From the NCBI RefSeq assembly GCF_007676755.1, contig NZ_VEBK01000003.1, positions 62,001 to 126,000 on the forward strand: a stretch of 64,000 nt of DNA. The letters are read 5' to 3'. This document shows, piece after piece, positions 45,755-54,719 of the stretch. How positions within the stretch are numbered: the stretch's first letter is position 1; each line of letters opens with the position of its first letter. This DNA comes from Bacillus sp. FJAT-22090 (GTDB lineage: Bacteria > Bacillota > Bacilli > Bacillales_A > Planococcaceae). The notes below the pieces were generated by a model. The model did not search any database. It was not told the origin of the DNA and was given only the letters and a program-made list of their open reading frames with translations. A program made the translations under genes and the position numbers.

Positions 45755-46921
45755 ATGAAGAAATTATTATCTGTCGTATTAGCGACTGGGTTTGTGGGAG
45801 CTAGTATATTAACACCTTTTATTAACGCAGAAGCTGCATCTGTTACTAAAGCAGAGACTTTAGTAACAAAAGCAGAAGAGCATGCTGGTGCTTTAAAATG
45901 GCAAATTTCATACGAGCTTACAAAAGAAATTAAGTATCCAGATATGAAGATATTCAACCTAACAAAAGACGCTTACTTAAATGCGAAAAAAGAGATTGCA
46001 AGTGTAAGCGCCAAAGATAAAGTTAAGTTAGAAAAACGTCTAGAAGATAATGCGGGTATTCACTATACTCGTGCAATGGGATATATTGATGCAATCACTT
46101 CTGGGAAAAAAATTGTGGACAAAGCAAATCAATTTAACAAGTTATACAAAGAAAACCCAACATCTGATGTAACAGAAAAAAGTTATCACGAATTATCGAG
46201 CGAGATTCGTAAACAAGCAATTCTACTTTATCGCGTATATGGAAAATCTACACGCGATGCAATTTTAACTAAATACAAAACACCTGGTGAAAAAGCACTT
46301 CAATCATCTAAATATGTAATCACTGCAAAAATGGAATTAGATAAATTAGATGAATTAATCACTAAAAAAGCAGATCAAAAAACAGTAGAAACTCAAGTTT
46401 CTGCATTCCTTGATGCACTAGATGCAATTGAGGATGAGTCAATTATTAGTGACCTATACGATGCTTACCACGACAGTATTAGAGAAGACGAGAAATTCAC
46501 AGCGCAAGAAAAAGAAATTACCGCGTTTTTCGAAAAAGCAACAGAATATGCAAATGCAGAAAAACTTGATGAAACACTTAGCTTATATAGCTTAGATTTC
46601 CCTGGTTATGCTTCACTTAAAGAAAGATTAGCTACAAACTTTAAGGACTTTGATGTTAAATACGAAACTTTAGGTTTAGAAGTCCAATACATCTTGGATG
46701 GTACTGCATCCGTTATTCATCATCAAAAATCAACTTTTAACCCAAAAGATTCACTTGATCATACTACTGTTTACATTCTAGAAAAAGATAAAGATGGAAA
46801 CTGGAAATACTTAGATTCATCAGATAATGCTGAGGAACCAGGGAATACTGAAACTCCGGGGAACACTGAAACTCCAGGGAATACTCAAACACCAGTTAGT
46901 ACTGAAACACCAGTTAACTGA
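45755..46921 (+). CDS. Secreted helical surface protein (SbsC-like region, SnoaL-like C-terminus)
   Basis: A 388-residue exported protein. Signal peptide MKKLLSVVLATGFVGASIL with cleavage near AEAAS. Residues about 30-220 are regular amphipathic helices (SVTKAETLVTKAEEHAGAL, KYPDMKIFNLTKDAYLNAK) reminiscent of the helical part of SbsC-type S-layer proteins. Residues about 250-345 look like a SnoaL/DUF4440-type fold (EITAFFEKATEYANAEKLD, HTTVYILEKDKDGNWKYLD). It ends in a Pro-Thr-Glu-Asn tail of short repeats PGNTET. No anchor motif. AGGAG precedes the ATG. Function unknown; cell-surface or secreted. Confidence 0.78.
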   Translation: MKKLLSVVLATGFVGASILTPFINAEAASVTKAETLVTKAEEHAGALKWQISYELTKEIKYPDMKIFNLTKDAYLNAKKEIASVSAKDKVKLEKRLEDNAGIHYTRAMGYIDAITSGKKIVDKANQFNKLYKENPTSDVTEKSYHELSSEIRKQAILLYRVYGKSTRDAILTKYKTPGEKALQSSKYVITAKMELDKLDELITKKADQKTVETQVSAFLDALDAIEDESIISDLYDAYHDSIREDEKFTAQEKEITAFFEKATEYANAEKLDETLSLYSLDFPGYASLKERLATNFKDFDVKYETLGLEVQYILDGTASVIHHQKSTFNPKDSLDHTTVYILEKDKDGNWKYLDSSDNAEEPGNTETPGNTETPGNTQTPVSTETPVN

Positions 46922-46951
46922 GATGTGATTGAGATAAAATAGAAGTTTAAT

Positions 46952-46994
46952 AACTGCAGCTATTTGTAGAAATACAAGTAGCTGCAGTTTTTTT
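46952..46994. terminator. Rho-independent terminator
   Basis: Arms AACTGCAGCTA (46952-46962) and TAGCTGCAGTT (46979-46989) pair perfectly, extended inward by TTGTA/TACAA, and are followed by Ts. It separates convergent genes. Confidence 0.85.
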
Positions 46995-47011
46995 CAGAAC
47001 CTCTATCTTTA

Positions 47012-48379
47012 TTAATTGATTTCAATTTCCACATCCCCTTCTATCCAGGATGGGTAAGAATTTAGATCGAATCGCAACGGACCTTTAATCGAATCTGTCG
47101 AAAGGTCAAATTCCATTTTCAATCCTTTTTCTGAAGTTTTCACCAGTAATCCATTTACATATTTTTTTCCTGGCATTGGATTAGTAAAATCATACTTAAT
47201 AAAAAATTCTTTTCCTTCATTATCTATAAAACTTGAGGATACCAACATTTTGTAATCTCCATTCACATTCATGATAAAACTAACTTTACTTTTCTCAATT
47301 TCTAGATCTGAGAAAACTGACTCAACAGGTTGTTTTAAAAACTTTTTTGATTCAGTATCGATTAAGATAAAAGCATCATCTTTATTAATTGCTTCTATCT
47401 TTCCAAATACTAATTTTAGATTATCGGATTTATTAAAGTAAGGACTTTGAAGTGTAATAGTCCATTCAGTTCCATCTAAATTTCTATACAAAGTTCCGAT
47501 ATTATTAATAATCCATTCATCACCAATATCATTCGTAAATTTCAAGTTATCGAATGAAAAGATCTTTTTAGAGTTATTCGGATCTATTTTTAATTTTACT
47601 TCTGCACGAATTGGATTGATTGTAACTTTTTCAACGATAATTCGTTGTCCTTCAATTGTAACTTCCTTATTTAAATCTATCGTCTTACTTACTACACTAG
47701 ACTTTGTAAACTTAAACGGAATTTGAAAATTCTCAACCTGACTTCCATTCTTCAGACCAATTGTCCATAAGAGATTACCATCACCTACGATGTGATTTTC
47801 CATAGTTTCAAGTGTCATCATGGAGCTAAATATTTTTTCTTCAATTATCGGTGAATCCATACCCCAAAATGTAGTATCATGTACGGGCAAATTGCCGTAT
47901 TTTTCACCCATTAACTTTATGTATTCGATTTCTAAAGGTTGATTCTTCTCTTTCGATCGAACAGAATAAAAAACAACCATGCCCTTTTTGTCTGCAATTA
48001 CCCCATCTAATGTAACTGTAATACCATTTTTTTCTTGTGACTTATTGATAGGCTGGTAAAAGTCGTTTTCCACAGCTGCAATCAGCCCTCTATCTTGCTG
48101 TATGAGAGCAACGATACGATCCAACCCGGGTATTGCTGCAACTTTACTTGCGAACACAGGAGATACCGAGATGGAAGTAACAAACGAGATGAGAAGGATC
48201 GCAGCAATTACGATTGACCATGAACTCCGTTTTATTATCTTCGCTCTTTTTAACACTTGTTCTTTTTTCGCTTTTTCGAATCCGCTTTGTACGGCAGAAT
48301 ATAGCTTGTCCTTTGGCATATCGATTTTATCAAATGATTTCTTCCTCTGCTCCAATTTCTTTTTTTCCTCCTTAAACAC
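47012..48379 (-). CDS. DUF4179-containing anti-sigma factor-like membrane protein
   Basis: A 455-residue protein with a short cytoplasmic N-terminus (lysine-rich, FKEEKKKLEQRKKSFDKID), one membrane helix (SIVIAAILLISFVTSISVS, about residues 52-72) followed by PVFASKVAAIPGLDRIVALIQ, the DUF4179 signature, and a large extracytoplasmic beta-rich region. This is the usual cognate anti-sigma partner of an ECF sigma gene. GTG 48379 follows GGAGAG at proper distance and lies inside the sigma gene, overlapping its stop by 8 nt; the open frame upstream is only the sigma gene in another phase. The signal sensed outside is unknown. Confidence 0.85.
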   Translation of the reverse strand: MFKEEKKKLEQRKKSFDKIDMPKDKLYSAVQSGFEKAKKEQVLKRAKIIKRSSWSIVIAAILLISFVTSISVSPVFASKVAAIPGLDRIVALIQQDRGLIAAVENDFYQPINKSQEKNGITVTLDGVIADKKGMVVFYSVRSKEKNQPLEIEYIKLMGEKYGNLPVHDTTFWGMDSPIIEEKIFSSMMTLETMENHIVGDGNLLWTIGLKNGSQVENFQIPFKFTKSSVVSKTIDLNKEVTIEGQRIIVEKVTINPIRAEVKLKIDPNNSKKIFSFDNLKFTNDIGDEWIINNIGTLYRNLDGTEWTITLQSPYFNKSDNLKLVFGKIEAINKDDAFILIDTESKKFLKQPVESVFSDLEIEKSKVSFIMNVNGDYKMLVSSSFIDNEGKEFFIKYDFTNPMPGKKYVNGLLVKTSEKGLKMEFDLSTDSIKGPLRFDLNSYPSWIEGDVEIEIN

Positions 48380-48893
48380 GCTTAATCTCTCCTTTCTCTT
48401 CAAAACTTTCCCTAAATGCGCGCAATGCTTTATGTAGTCGTGTTTTAATCGTTCCTTCTGGAGTATTCCACATAATGGCGATATCTTTAATTTTGACGTC
48501 TTCAAAGTATTTCAAATGTAGCAATTCTCTTTCATAGTCAGATAGATTTAAAAGGGCTTCCTCAACTTCTAAAAAAGTGAAATCTTCCCTCACACCTTGC
48601 AAATCTATTATTCCTTCCTCCAGAACTTCCCTTTTGTTCTTCTTAATAACATCCTGACAATAATTCATCATAATCCGGATAAGCCAAGTTTTAAAATAGG
48701 CAGGCTCCTTCACCGTTTTTATACTTCGATAAGCTCTATAGGTTACTTCTTGGATGGCCTCCAGTGCATCTCCTTCATTTTTTAAATACGAAAAAGCGGT
48801 TCGATATAACGCTTCTTCGTATGAATGGAGTAATGTTAGAAATGATTCTTCGTCACCCTTAATCGCTTTCTTTACTAATATTTTTTCGCTCAA
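48372..48893 (-). CDS. ECF-type RNA polymerase sigma factor
   Basis: A 173-residue group 4 sigma factor. Region 2 (about 10-80: ALYRTAFSYLKNEGDALEAIQEV, PAYFKTWLIRIMMNYCQD) and region 4 (about 110-165: LLNLSDYERELLHLKYFEDVKIKDIA, TPEGTIKTRLHKAL) are complete. It begins with TTG 48893 after GAGGTGAAA and overlaps the anti-sigma gene, so the two are co-expressed. The sequence directly upstream fits an ECF promoter of the sigma-V/X/W kind, indicating autoregulation. Target genes elsewhere are probably cell-envelope functions (inference). Confidence 0.93.
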   Translation of the reverse strand: MSEKILVKKAIKGDEESFLTLLHSYEEALYRTAFSYLKNEGDALEAIQEVTYRAYRSIKTVKEPAYFKTWLIRIMMNYCQDVIKKNKREVLEEGIIDLQGVREDFTFLEVEEALLNLSDYERELLHLKYFEDVKIKDIAIMWNTPEGTIKTRLHKALRAFRESFEEKGEIKRV

Positions 48894-48924
48894 AATTTCA
48901 CCTCTTTACAATTGTCCTTATCTA

Positions 48925-48953
48925 TTAGACATACAAGATGGAAAAAAGTTTTG
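48925..48953 (-). promoter_or_regulatory. Autoregulatory ECF promoter
   Basis: On the minus strand CAAAAC (48953-48948), 16-bp spacer starting with a T run, then TGTCTAA (48931-48925). This follows the TGAAAC-N16-CGTCTAA pattern of extracytoplasmic sigma factors and lies 31 bp before the sigma gene. Confidence 0.65.
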
Positions 48954-49039
48954 AGAAAGTAGATAAAGTTATTTACATTCGAAACTTTTTGCACATTCAT
49001 TCGTAAGAAGAGTATACAAAGAAAGAGGCGAGACGAATA

Positions 49040-49858
49040 GTGCATGAATCTAAAGAATGGTTAATAGAGGAATTAGAACATGTGGAAGATTGGGAGAAAG
49101 ACCAAAACGATCTTTGGTTTTGGGAAAAGCTCGGTCGCCTGCCATTTAAAATAATTGATAAATGGACACCCAATTTTATTCAGAACAAAATTGGTATCCT
49201 GGTTGACGAGCTTGGTCAATATGTTCAAACGGGTGGCAGCTATTTAAGTTCTACATCCAAGGTTGCTTCTTATTTCCCTGATTTAGAAGTACATTCGTTA
49301 GAGGATGTGGAAGGTCTACCTATTTCCAAAATGGATGAAGCTGCGAAAAAACTTACTGGGAATAGAAAGAATTTGGCCACACTACAAGGGGCCAGTACTG
49401 GTATAGGTGGGATTTTCACATTAACTATCGATATCCCCATCCTGTTAGGTTTACAATTAAAAACTTTACAGGATATCGCAATTTGCTACGGCTATGATCC
49501 GCAAGACAAAAAAGAACGATTATTTATTATAAAATGTCTTCAATTTGTCTCTGCCGATATAGTCGGAAAGCAAACAATTCTTAAACAGTTAACTATGTTC
49601 GATCGACAGGATGAACATGCAAAGCGAGAAGTTTTATCGGAACTACAAGGTTGGCGTGAGGTTCTTTCCACTTTTCGTGATCAATTCGGATGGAAAAAGT
49701 TATTTCAAATGATTCCCATTGCAGGTCTAATTTTCGGAGCTATTATTAATAGATCGGCTATAAATGATATAAGTGAGGCTGGTAAAATGCTTTATCGTAA
49801 AAGAAGAATTATGGAAAGACTTGAAGATATCGGCGCTGTTTCTAACAAAACTAAATAA
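49040..49858 (+). CDS. EcsC family protein
   Basis: A 272-residue protein of the EcsC family: LPFKIIDKWTPNFIQNKIG near residue 35, ATLQGASTGIGGIFTLTIDIP (hydrophobic, about 112-135), LGLQLKTLQDIAICYGYD, and AGLIFGAIINRSAINDISEAGKMLY near the end. EcsC was first named from the B. subtilis ecs transporter operon, but homologues are often single genes and their function is unclear. GTG 49040 is the first start, preceded by AGAGGCGAG. It is divergent from the ECF sigma gene. Confidence 0.83.
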   Translation: MHESKEWLIEELEHVEDWEKDQNDLWFWEKLGRLPFKIIDKWTPNFIQNKIGILVDELGQYVQTGGSYLSSTSKVASYFPDLEVHSLEDVEGLPISKMDEAAKKLTGNRKNLATLQGASTGIGGIFTLTIDIPILLGLQLKTLQDIAICYGYDPQDKKERLFIIKCLQFVSADIVGKQTILKQLTMFDRQDEHAKREVLSELQGWREVLSTFRDQFGWKKLFQMIPIAGLIFGAIINRSAINDISEAGKMLYRKRRIMERLEDIGAVSNKTK

Positions 49859-49984
49859 TCTTACCTACTTATTCAATAAATTCTTACCTTTCTTAAGAGG
49901 ATATTCCCTTAAATGAATTTATTATGCGTCAAATAGGATATACTAATACTAGAGACGTTTAAAAAAAGTAGAGGAGGTATGAAT

Positions 49985-50416
49985 ATGTCAGTTGCTAGTG
50001 AAGCATCTCAAGTTAACCTGGATTTCTTAATTAATGATTTAGGACTTCGACAAGTATCAAATACCGCCCTGTTTCGAAAGGGAAATATATTAGTTATTTC
50101 ACCATCTGTTCAAAACAAATCCAATACATTTGAACTTGGTGAATCACTTATGAAAAAATATGATCCCGAAACGGATGAAGGATATTTACTTATTCGCATA
50201 AAAGAAAAGTTTTTAATGGCAAAGCTTCATCCTTTTCAAAGAAAAATGATGACTGCTGAAACAGAAAAGAGCACAAAGAGTAAACCTTCTTTTTGGAAAT
50301 TTAATGTTATTGAGTCTATTATTCCACGTATAGAAAATAGCGGAGATCGTGAGCTATCATACAAAATCCAAGCCCCAACCCCCAAGCAATTAGTTTCTTT
50401 TTTCAACAAAGCTTAA
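49985..50416 (+). CDS. Hypothetical protein
   Basis: A 143-residue soluble protein that I do not recognise. It is basic in its second half (SFWKFNVIESIIPRIE) and has no signal peptide or membrane segment. The double ATG at 49979/49985 is resolved in favour of 49985, which has GAGGAGG 7 nt before it; the first ATG directly abuts the ribosome site. Single gene with its own terminator. Confidence 0.72.
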   Translation: MSVASEASQVNLDFLINDLGLRQVSNTALFRKGNILVISPSVQNKSNTFELGESLMKKYDPETDEGYLLIRIKEKFLMAKLHPFQRKMMTAETEKSTKSKPSFWKFNVIESIIPRIENSGDRELSYKIQAPTPKQLVSFFNKA

Positions 50417-50428
50417 TATAAATAATTA

Positions 50429-50459
50429 GTACGGAGAATTATTTCTCCGTGCTTTTATT
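50429..50459 (+). terminator. Rho-independent terminator
   Basis: Arms ACGGAGAA (50431-50438) and TTCTCCGT (50443-50450) with a 4-nt loop, extended by G-T and followed by a T-rich tract. Confidence 0.7.
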
Positions 50460-50525
50460 TTTCATGATTAAAACAAAACTCCAATGCCATATTAGTATAG
50501 AACGAATAAGGAAAGGAGAATTTTT

Positions 50526-50678
50526 ATGGGTAGAGACAACAAACAAGGTAAAAGTAAAAATAAAGATACACTTCCTCAAACACCTAAAAACCAAAAAATA
50601 AAACCAAACGATGTGCAAGAAGAATTTGCCGAAGAGTTTGCAGAACTTCGAAAAAACACTCCTAAGAAGAAAAGATAG
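50526..50678 (+). CDS. YfhD-like small hydrophilic protein (50 residues)
   Basis: A 50-residue gene with GGAAAGGAG 7 nt before the ATG. The product starts MGRDNKQGKSKNKD, then LPQTPKNQKIKPNDVQEEFA and ends in a lysine/arginine cluster. This pattern (MGR start, LPQTPKN, VxEEFAEE) is that of the YfhD family of Bacillus, small proteins associated with spore formers and without a known function. It ends before a terminator shared with the next convergent gene. Confidence 0.78.
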   Translation: MGRDNKQGKSKNKDTLPQTPKNQKIKPNDVQEEFAEEFAELRKNTPKKKR

Positions 50679-50694
50679 TAAGAATTACTTCCTA

Positions 50695-50739
50695 AAAAAA
50701 GTAGCTGGAAACGATTACGTTAATTCCAGCTACTTTTTT
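50695..50739. terminator. Bidirectional terminator
   Basis: Perfect 16-bp arms (50695-50710 and 50724-50739) with A and T runs on the outside; it separates the YfhD-like gene and the pyridoxamine-oxidase-like gene. Confidence 0.8.
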
Positions 50740-50753
50740 ATACTTCCAATGAA

Positions 50754-51173
50754 TTAAAATTCTACAATTTGAGGCTCTTCACCTTTTGTATTCATCACTC
50801 TTATTTGGATTGGAGTAATTTTCAAAATGACAAGGCTTGGATCTTCAGGACCATCAAACCATCCTTTTAATGCATTATTCCACACCTTTTTCTTAATACC
50901 TTCATCAACGGATTCTTCCACAGTGCCTTCAATCTCTAAAAATGTATCACCCAATCCATTTCCTTCGTAACCCAAAAGAATATGTGTAGTTGGATTCTTT
51001 TTGATTTCTTCTACTTTATGTGTTTTTTTATTTGTTGCAGTGTAAAGAATGAAATCCTCGTTGAAAAAAGTCATATAACGGGAGTGCGGCTTATTTTGTT
51101 CAATAGTTGCCATTGTACCTGTTAAACTTTCTTTCAAAATCTTTTTTGCCAGCTCTTTTGCGTCTTTTGCCAT
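50754..51173 (-). CDS. Pyridoxamine 5'-phosphate oxidase-like general stress protein
   Basis: A 139-residue FMN-binding split-barrel protein: TMATIEQNKPHSRYMTFFNED, DFILYTATNKKTHKVEEIKKNP, THILLGYEG and VEESVDEGIKKKVWNNALKGWF. It is like the general stress protein 26 (YdaG) group of B. subtilis, which binds flavin and whose physiological role is not settled. Start ATG 51173 follows AAAGGAGAG. A good sigma-B-like promoter stands upstream, fitting a stress protein. Downstream neighbour of the patatin gene on the same strand but with its own promoter. Confidence 0.87.
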   Translation of the reverse strand: MAKDAKELAKKILKESLTGTMATIEQNKPHSRYMTFFNEDFILYTATNKKTHKVEEIKKNPTTHILLGYEGNGLGDTFLEIEGTVEESVDEGIKKKVWNNALKGWFDGPEDPSLVILKITPIQIRVMNTKGEEPQIVEF

Positions 51174-51212
51174 GAATAATTCTCTCCTTTTGTAATGAAC
51201 TTCCTGCATATT

Positions 51213-51237
51213 ATTCCTTACCAAAAGAGAATTAAAC
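51213..51237 (-). promoter_or_regulatory. Sigma-B-like promoter of the GSP26-type gene
   Basis: On the minus strand GTTTAA (51237-51232, perfect -35), 13-bp spacer, AGGAAT (51218-51213, one change from GGGAAT), 39 bp before the start codon. Confidence 0.55.
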
Positions 51238-51263
51238 CTGCTTATTTTGTAGGTCAAGATAAA

Positions 51264-52136
51264 TCACCACATTTTTAAAAATTGTGTAGCTCGCTTCCTC
51301 CCTTTTTCTAATAACTTTGTTTTCATCTCTCTATCAAGATCAAACTGAGTGGCGCTATACTCATCCACAGGGATAAAAATAACATTCTTTTCAAGTTTAC
51401 GAGAAATATATCTTTCATCATGTGCATTTTTCATCGTAGAAAAAAGAGCCTCAAATAGTTGTAAACCGTTTTTAATTTTGTGAGGTTTTGTTTCCTCTGA
51501 ACTACCGCTTAGCTTCACGCCAAGAATAGGTCGCTCTTTGTTTCCATTATCAAAAATCCACATTGGAAAATTGCTCAATACCCCTCCATCTACAACAATT
51601 GTATCCCCCGTTCCAACTCTTAGTCTTACTGGTTCAAAGAAAAAAGGAATGCCACAGCTCATACGTAAGGCTCTAGCAACTGGAAAGCTTTCTGGAGATA
51701 CCCCGTATCTCTCCAAATCATCTGGTAGCACTATCATTTTCCCATTCGTTAAATCGGATGCCACAAGTTTTAAAGTTCCCGAGGGTAAATCTGAAAATGA
51801 ATATATCCCTTTAACTGCTAGTTTTTCTAAAAACCAATTTTCCAATGCTTTTCCTTGATATAAACCGAGTCCCCAATAAAGATTCATCCATTTCATAAAA
51901 GGAATTGGTAGAATCGTTTTTCTAGGATCAAGTAAAGTTTGAAAATCTTGTTCGCACATTATATCTTCGATTTCTTTTCCTGTATAACCGGCGGCTATAA
52001 AACAGGCAAGAATTGCACCAGCGCTCGTTCCTGCTACACGTTTGAATTTATAACCTCTTTCTTCCATTACTTGATAAGCTCCAACTAATGCGATTCCCTT
52101 CATTCCCCCACCTGAAAAAACGCCATCAATTAACAT
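51264..52136 (-). CDS. Patatin-like phospholipase
   Basis: A 290-residue patatin-fold lipid acyl hydrolase. The oxyanion-hole motif GGGMKG (residues 9-14), the nucleophile elbow GTSAG (about 37-41, Ser39) and the catalytic Asp in DGGVLSNFP are all present, so it is probably active. No signal peptide: the enzyme is cytoplasmic or membrane-peripheral. Bacterial relatives (for example YlbK types) have unresolved substrates. Single gene; GGGAGAAGG precedes the ATG. Confidence 0.9.
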   Translation of the reverse strand: MLIDGVFSGGGMKGIALVGAYQVMEERGYKFKRVAGTSAGAILACFIAAGYTGKEIEDIMCEQDFQTLLDPRKTILPIPFMKWMNLYWGLGLYQGKALENWFLEKLAVKGIYSFSDLPSGTLKLVASDLTNGKMIVLPDDLERYGVSPESFPVARALRMSCGIPFFFEPVRLRVGTGDTIVVDGGVLSNFPMWIFDNGNKERPILGVKLSGSSEETKPHKIKNGLQLFEALFSTMKNAHDERYISRKLEKNVIFIPVDEYSATQFDLDREMKTKLLEKGRKRATQFLKMW

Positions 52137-52374
52137 ACATGACCTTCTCCCTTTTCATGTCGTTATAACAATGTAAGAAAAAAAATGGGGAAATAGAACA
52201 AAAAACGACAAAAAACTTTTTTACAATTACAATAATTTTATTAAACTTTCACAACATGTACACAAAATCGTCAACCTTTTCCTCTCTATTAAGTAGTAAA
52301 GTATTACTTGCTGCATAGTTTTCTTTTCAACAATAGAACCTTATGCTTATAAAAATGAATTGAGAGGTTAGTAC

Positions 52375-54348
52375 ATGAAAAAATTCTTTAAGCCCTTTAG
52401 AAATTTAAAAGTAAAATTATTTGTTTCTTTTTTATTAATATTAATAATTCCAGGAATTTTTATCGGGTATCTGTCTTATTCAACTGCAAAGGAATCAGTT
52501 ACAAGCGAGATTTTATATGGAATAGAGCAAAACTTGAACTTATTAAATGCTTCAATCGACAATACCATCCAATCTAAGTTGCATGATGTAGATATCTTTT
52601 CTAAAAATATTTCTGCCTCTCAATACGGAACTGCTGGAAATCCTGAAATACGAACAAAGTTTAGTCAATATATGGGGCTACATCCTGAAACCGAACTAAT
52701 TTATATAGGTACAGACGAAGGATTATTTATCCAAGAACCAAATACCGAGATGGCATCAGATTATGACCCTCGAAGTAGAGATTGGTATAAAGATGCAATG
52801 ACCCAAAAAGGAAAAGTAGTTATATCAGACCCTTATATTTCTTCTACTACAAATAATATGGTAGTGACGGTTTCACAGACTGTTCAAGATGGATCAGGAG
52901 TTGTGGCAATCGATATTAGACTAACGTATTTACAAGAGCTTATAAATCAAGTGCAGATCGGTGATAAAGGATATGCGCTACTCTTAGATGCCAATAAAAA
53001 ATTCATCGCGCATCCCTCATCTGAAGTTGGCAGTGATGCAGAAAGCTTTTACGATAATATGTATAAACAAGACAAAGGAAATTTTGAATATGTATTAAAC
53101 GATGATAAGAAAGTAATGAGTTTTGTCACCAATGAACTGACTGGATGGAAAATAGGAGGAAATTTAGTTTACTCAGAAATCCATAAAGCCGCATTACCAA
53201 TATTACAAAAGACAGTGTTAATAATCCTGCTGTCCATTGCTATAGGAGCTATAGCTGTTTACTTTATTATAAAATCCGTTATAAAACCGATTGTAAAGCT
53301 AAAAGAAAAAGCTTTAACAATCAGTCAAGGTGACTTAACACAAAACATTACTGTAAAATCCACTGATGAGATCGGACATTTGGGTGAAGCATTCAACACT
53401 ATGCAGGAAAGCCTTCGATCACTTATTAATAAAGTGGAGCAAACTGCTGAAATTGTAGCTTCTTCTTCAGAAGAATTGTCAGCAAATGCACAGCAAACTA
53501 GTGACACGACAGAAATGGTAGCCACTTCAATTCAAGAAGTTTCTCAAAATGCAGAAATGCAAACAAACAGTGTGGATTCAAACGCTCAATCGCTAGCTGA
53601 GATTTCAGTAGGAGTGACTAGAATTTCGGATTATGCCACAAAAGTTTCCGAGCTATCTTATGAAGCAACAACACAAGCAGAGCTGGGTGGTCAGGCAATT
53701 ACTAATACGGTCAATCAAATGAGTTCCATTCATACTTCCGTCATTGAATCGAATACAAAGATCAATTCATTATCCATTCGATCACAAGAAGTCCGTTCTA
53801 TATTAAATGTGATAACCGGAATTGCTGATCAAACAAATCTTCTAGCACTAAACGCGGCAATAGAGGCTGCCAGAGCTGGAGAATCTGGTAAAGGATTTGC
53901 TGTGGTTGCAGATGAAGTTAGAAAGCTTGCTGAGCAGTCACAACAATCAGCAAAAGATATACACCAAATTATTTTAGGTATTCAAGAGGATACGGAAAAC
54001 TCCGTTCAAATTATGGCACGTGTCACGGAAGATGTGTTAGCAGGAGTGGAAGTTTCTAATGATGCTATTAAAAAGTTCCAACTGATCGTTCAAAGCATGA
54101 AAGAAATAACACCACAGATGGAAGACGTTTCTGCAACGGCACAACAGGTATCTGCCTCTGTACAGGAAACTTCTCATATCGCCAATGATATAGCTATCCT
54201 TGCTCAAGGAAATGCTGCAACTTCAGAAGAAGTAGCTGCCTCTGCAGAAGAGCAACTTGCTTCCATGGAAGAGATTTCAGCTTCTGCGCAATCCCTTTCT
54301 TCTATGGCCCAAGAACTCAAGGATATAATTTCTCAATTTAAATATTGA
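52375..54348 (+). CDS. Methyl-accepting chemotaxis protein with Cache sensor
   Basis: A 657-residue transmembrane chemoreceptor. TM1 about 14-36, extracytoplasmic double-Cache domain about 40-275 ([56 protein letters not shown]), TM2 about 280-302, HAMP about 303-355, and the signalling domain with hairpin tip about 480-522 ([38 protein letters not shown]). The Cache WY...D pattern is like amino acid-sensing McpA/B/C-type receptors of B. subtilis; the ligand is not proven. AGAGG precedes ATG 52375. Single gene with its own terminator. Confidence 0.95.
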   Translation: MKKFFKPFRNLKVKLFVSFLLILIIPGIFIGYLSYSTAKESVTSEILYGIEQNLNLLNASIDNTIQSKLHDVDIFSKNISASQYGTAGNPEIRTKFSQYMGLHPETELIYIGTDEGLFIQEPNTEMASDYDPRSRDWYKDAMTQKGKVVISDPYISSTTNNMVVTVSQTVQDGSGVVAIDIRLTYLQELINQVQIGDKGYALLLDANKKFIAHPSSEVGSDAESFYDNMYKQDKGNFEYVLNDDKKVMSFVTNELTGWKIGGNLVYSEIHKAALPILQKTVLIILLSIAIGAIAVYFIIKSVIKPIVKLKEKALTISQGDLTQNITVKSTDEIGHLGEAFNTMQESLRSLINKVEQTAEIVASSSEELSANAQQTSDTTEMVATSIQEVSQNAEMQTNSVDSNAQSLAEISVGVTRISDYATKVSELSYEATTQAELGGQAITNTVNQMSSIHTSVIESNTKINSLSIRSQEVRSILNVITGIADQTNLLALNAAIEAARAGESGKGFAVVADEVRKLAEQSQQSAKDIHQIILGIQEDTENSVQIMARVTEDVLAGVEVSNDAIKKFQLIVQSMKEITPQMEDVSATAQQVSASVQETSHIANDIAILAQGNAATSEEVAASAEEQLASMEEISASAQSLSSMAQELKDIISQFKY

Positions 54349-54377
54349 GGAAAGTAAAGGATATTTTTAATCAACCA

Positions 54378-54419
54378 AAAAAAACGACTCTATTTCTTTT
54401 GAAATGGAGTCGTTTTTTT
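54378..54419. terminator. Rho-independent terminator
   Basis: Arms 54378-54396 and 54401-54419 pair over the A/T runs and ACGACTC-TATTTC core with one G-T pair. It serves the chemoreceptor gene and probably the small minus-strand gene. Confidence 0.8.
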
Positions 54420-54444
54420 CATATCTTAGTTTGGAAGCTGTATC

Positions 54445-54624
54445 TTAAATATTTAATCTAGAAGGGCTATTTTTATTGGCAGGCTTTCCTTTGTTCTCGT
54501 TATCATTGTTTGTCTTTGCTTCTTTATTTTGTCCTCTTACATCTAAATCATCTGGACTTACATCATAACCGTACCCATATTCTTCACGATCTAAAGATTT
54601 CCTTGGATTTTTACCTTTTGTCAT
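54445..54624 (-). CDS. Small hydrophilic hypothetical protein (59 residues)
   Basis: A 59-residue gene with a consensus ribosome site (GGAGGTG, 7 nt before the ATG). The protein is polar and charged: MTKGKNPRKSLDREEYGYGY at the start, then SPDDLDVRGQ and a run rich in Asn, Lys and Glu. It has no hydrophobic segment. I do not recognise a family; the composition resembles small proteins of spores or stress response in Bacillales. It is a single gene between two convergent/co-directional neighbours. Confidence 0.7.
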   Translation of the reverse strand: MTKGKNPRKSLDREEYGYGYDVSPDDLDVRGQNKEAKTNNDNENKGKPANKNSPSRLNI

Positions 54625-54719
54625 GAATTTTCACCTCCATGACAAGTAATTTGTGCAAATGGTCGACTTTTATTCATAAGTTTGCATTCACTTTAAAAGT
54701 ATGAAATTTCTAAAATGAA

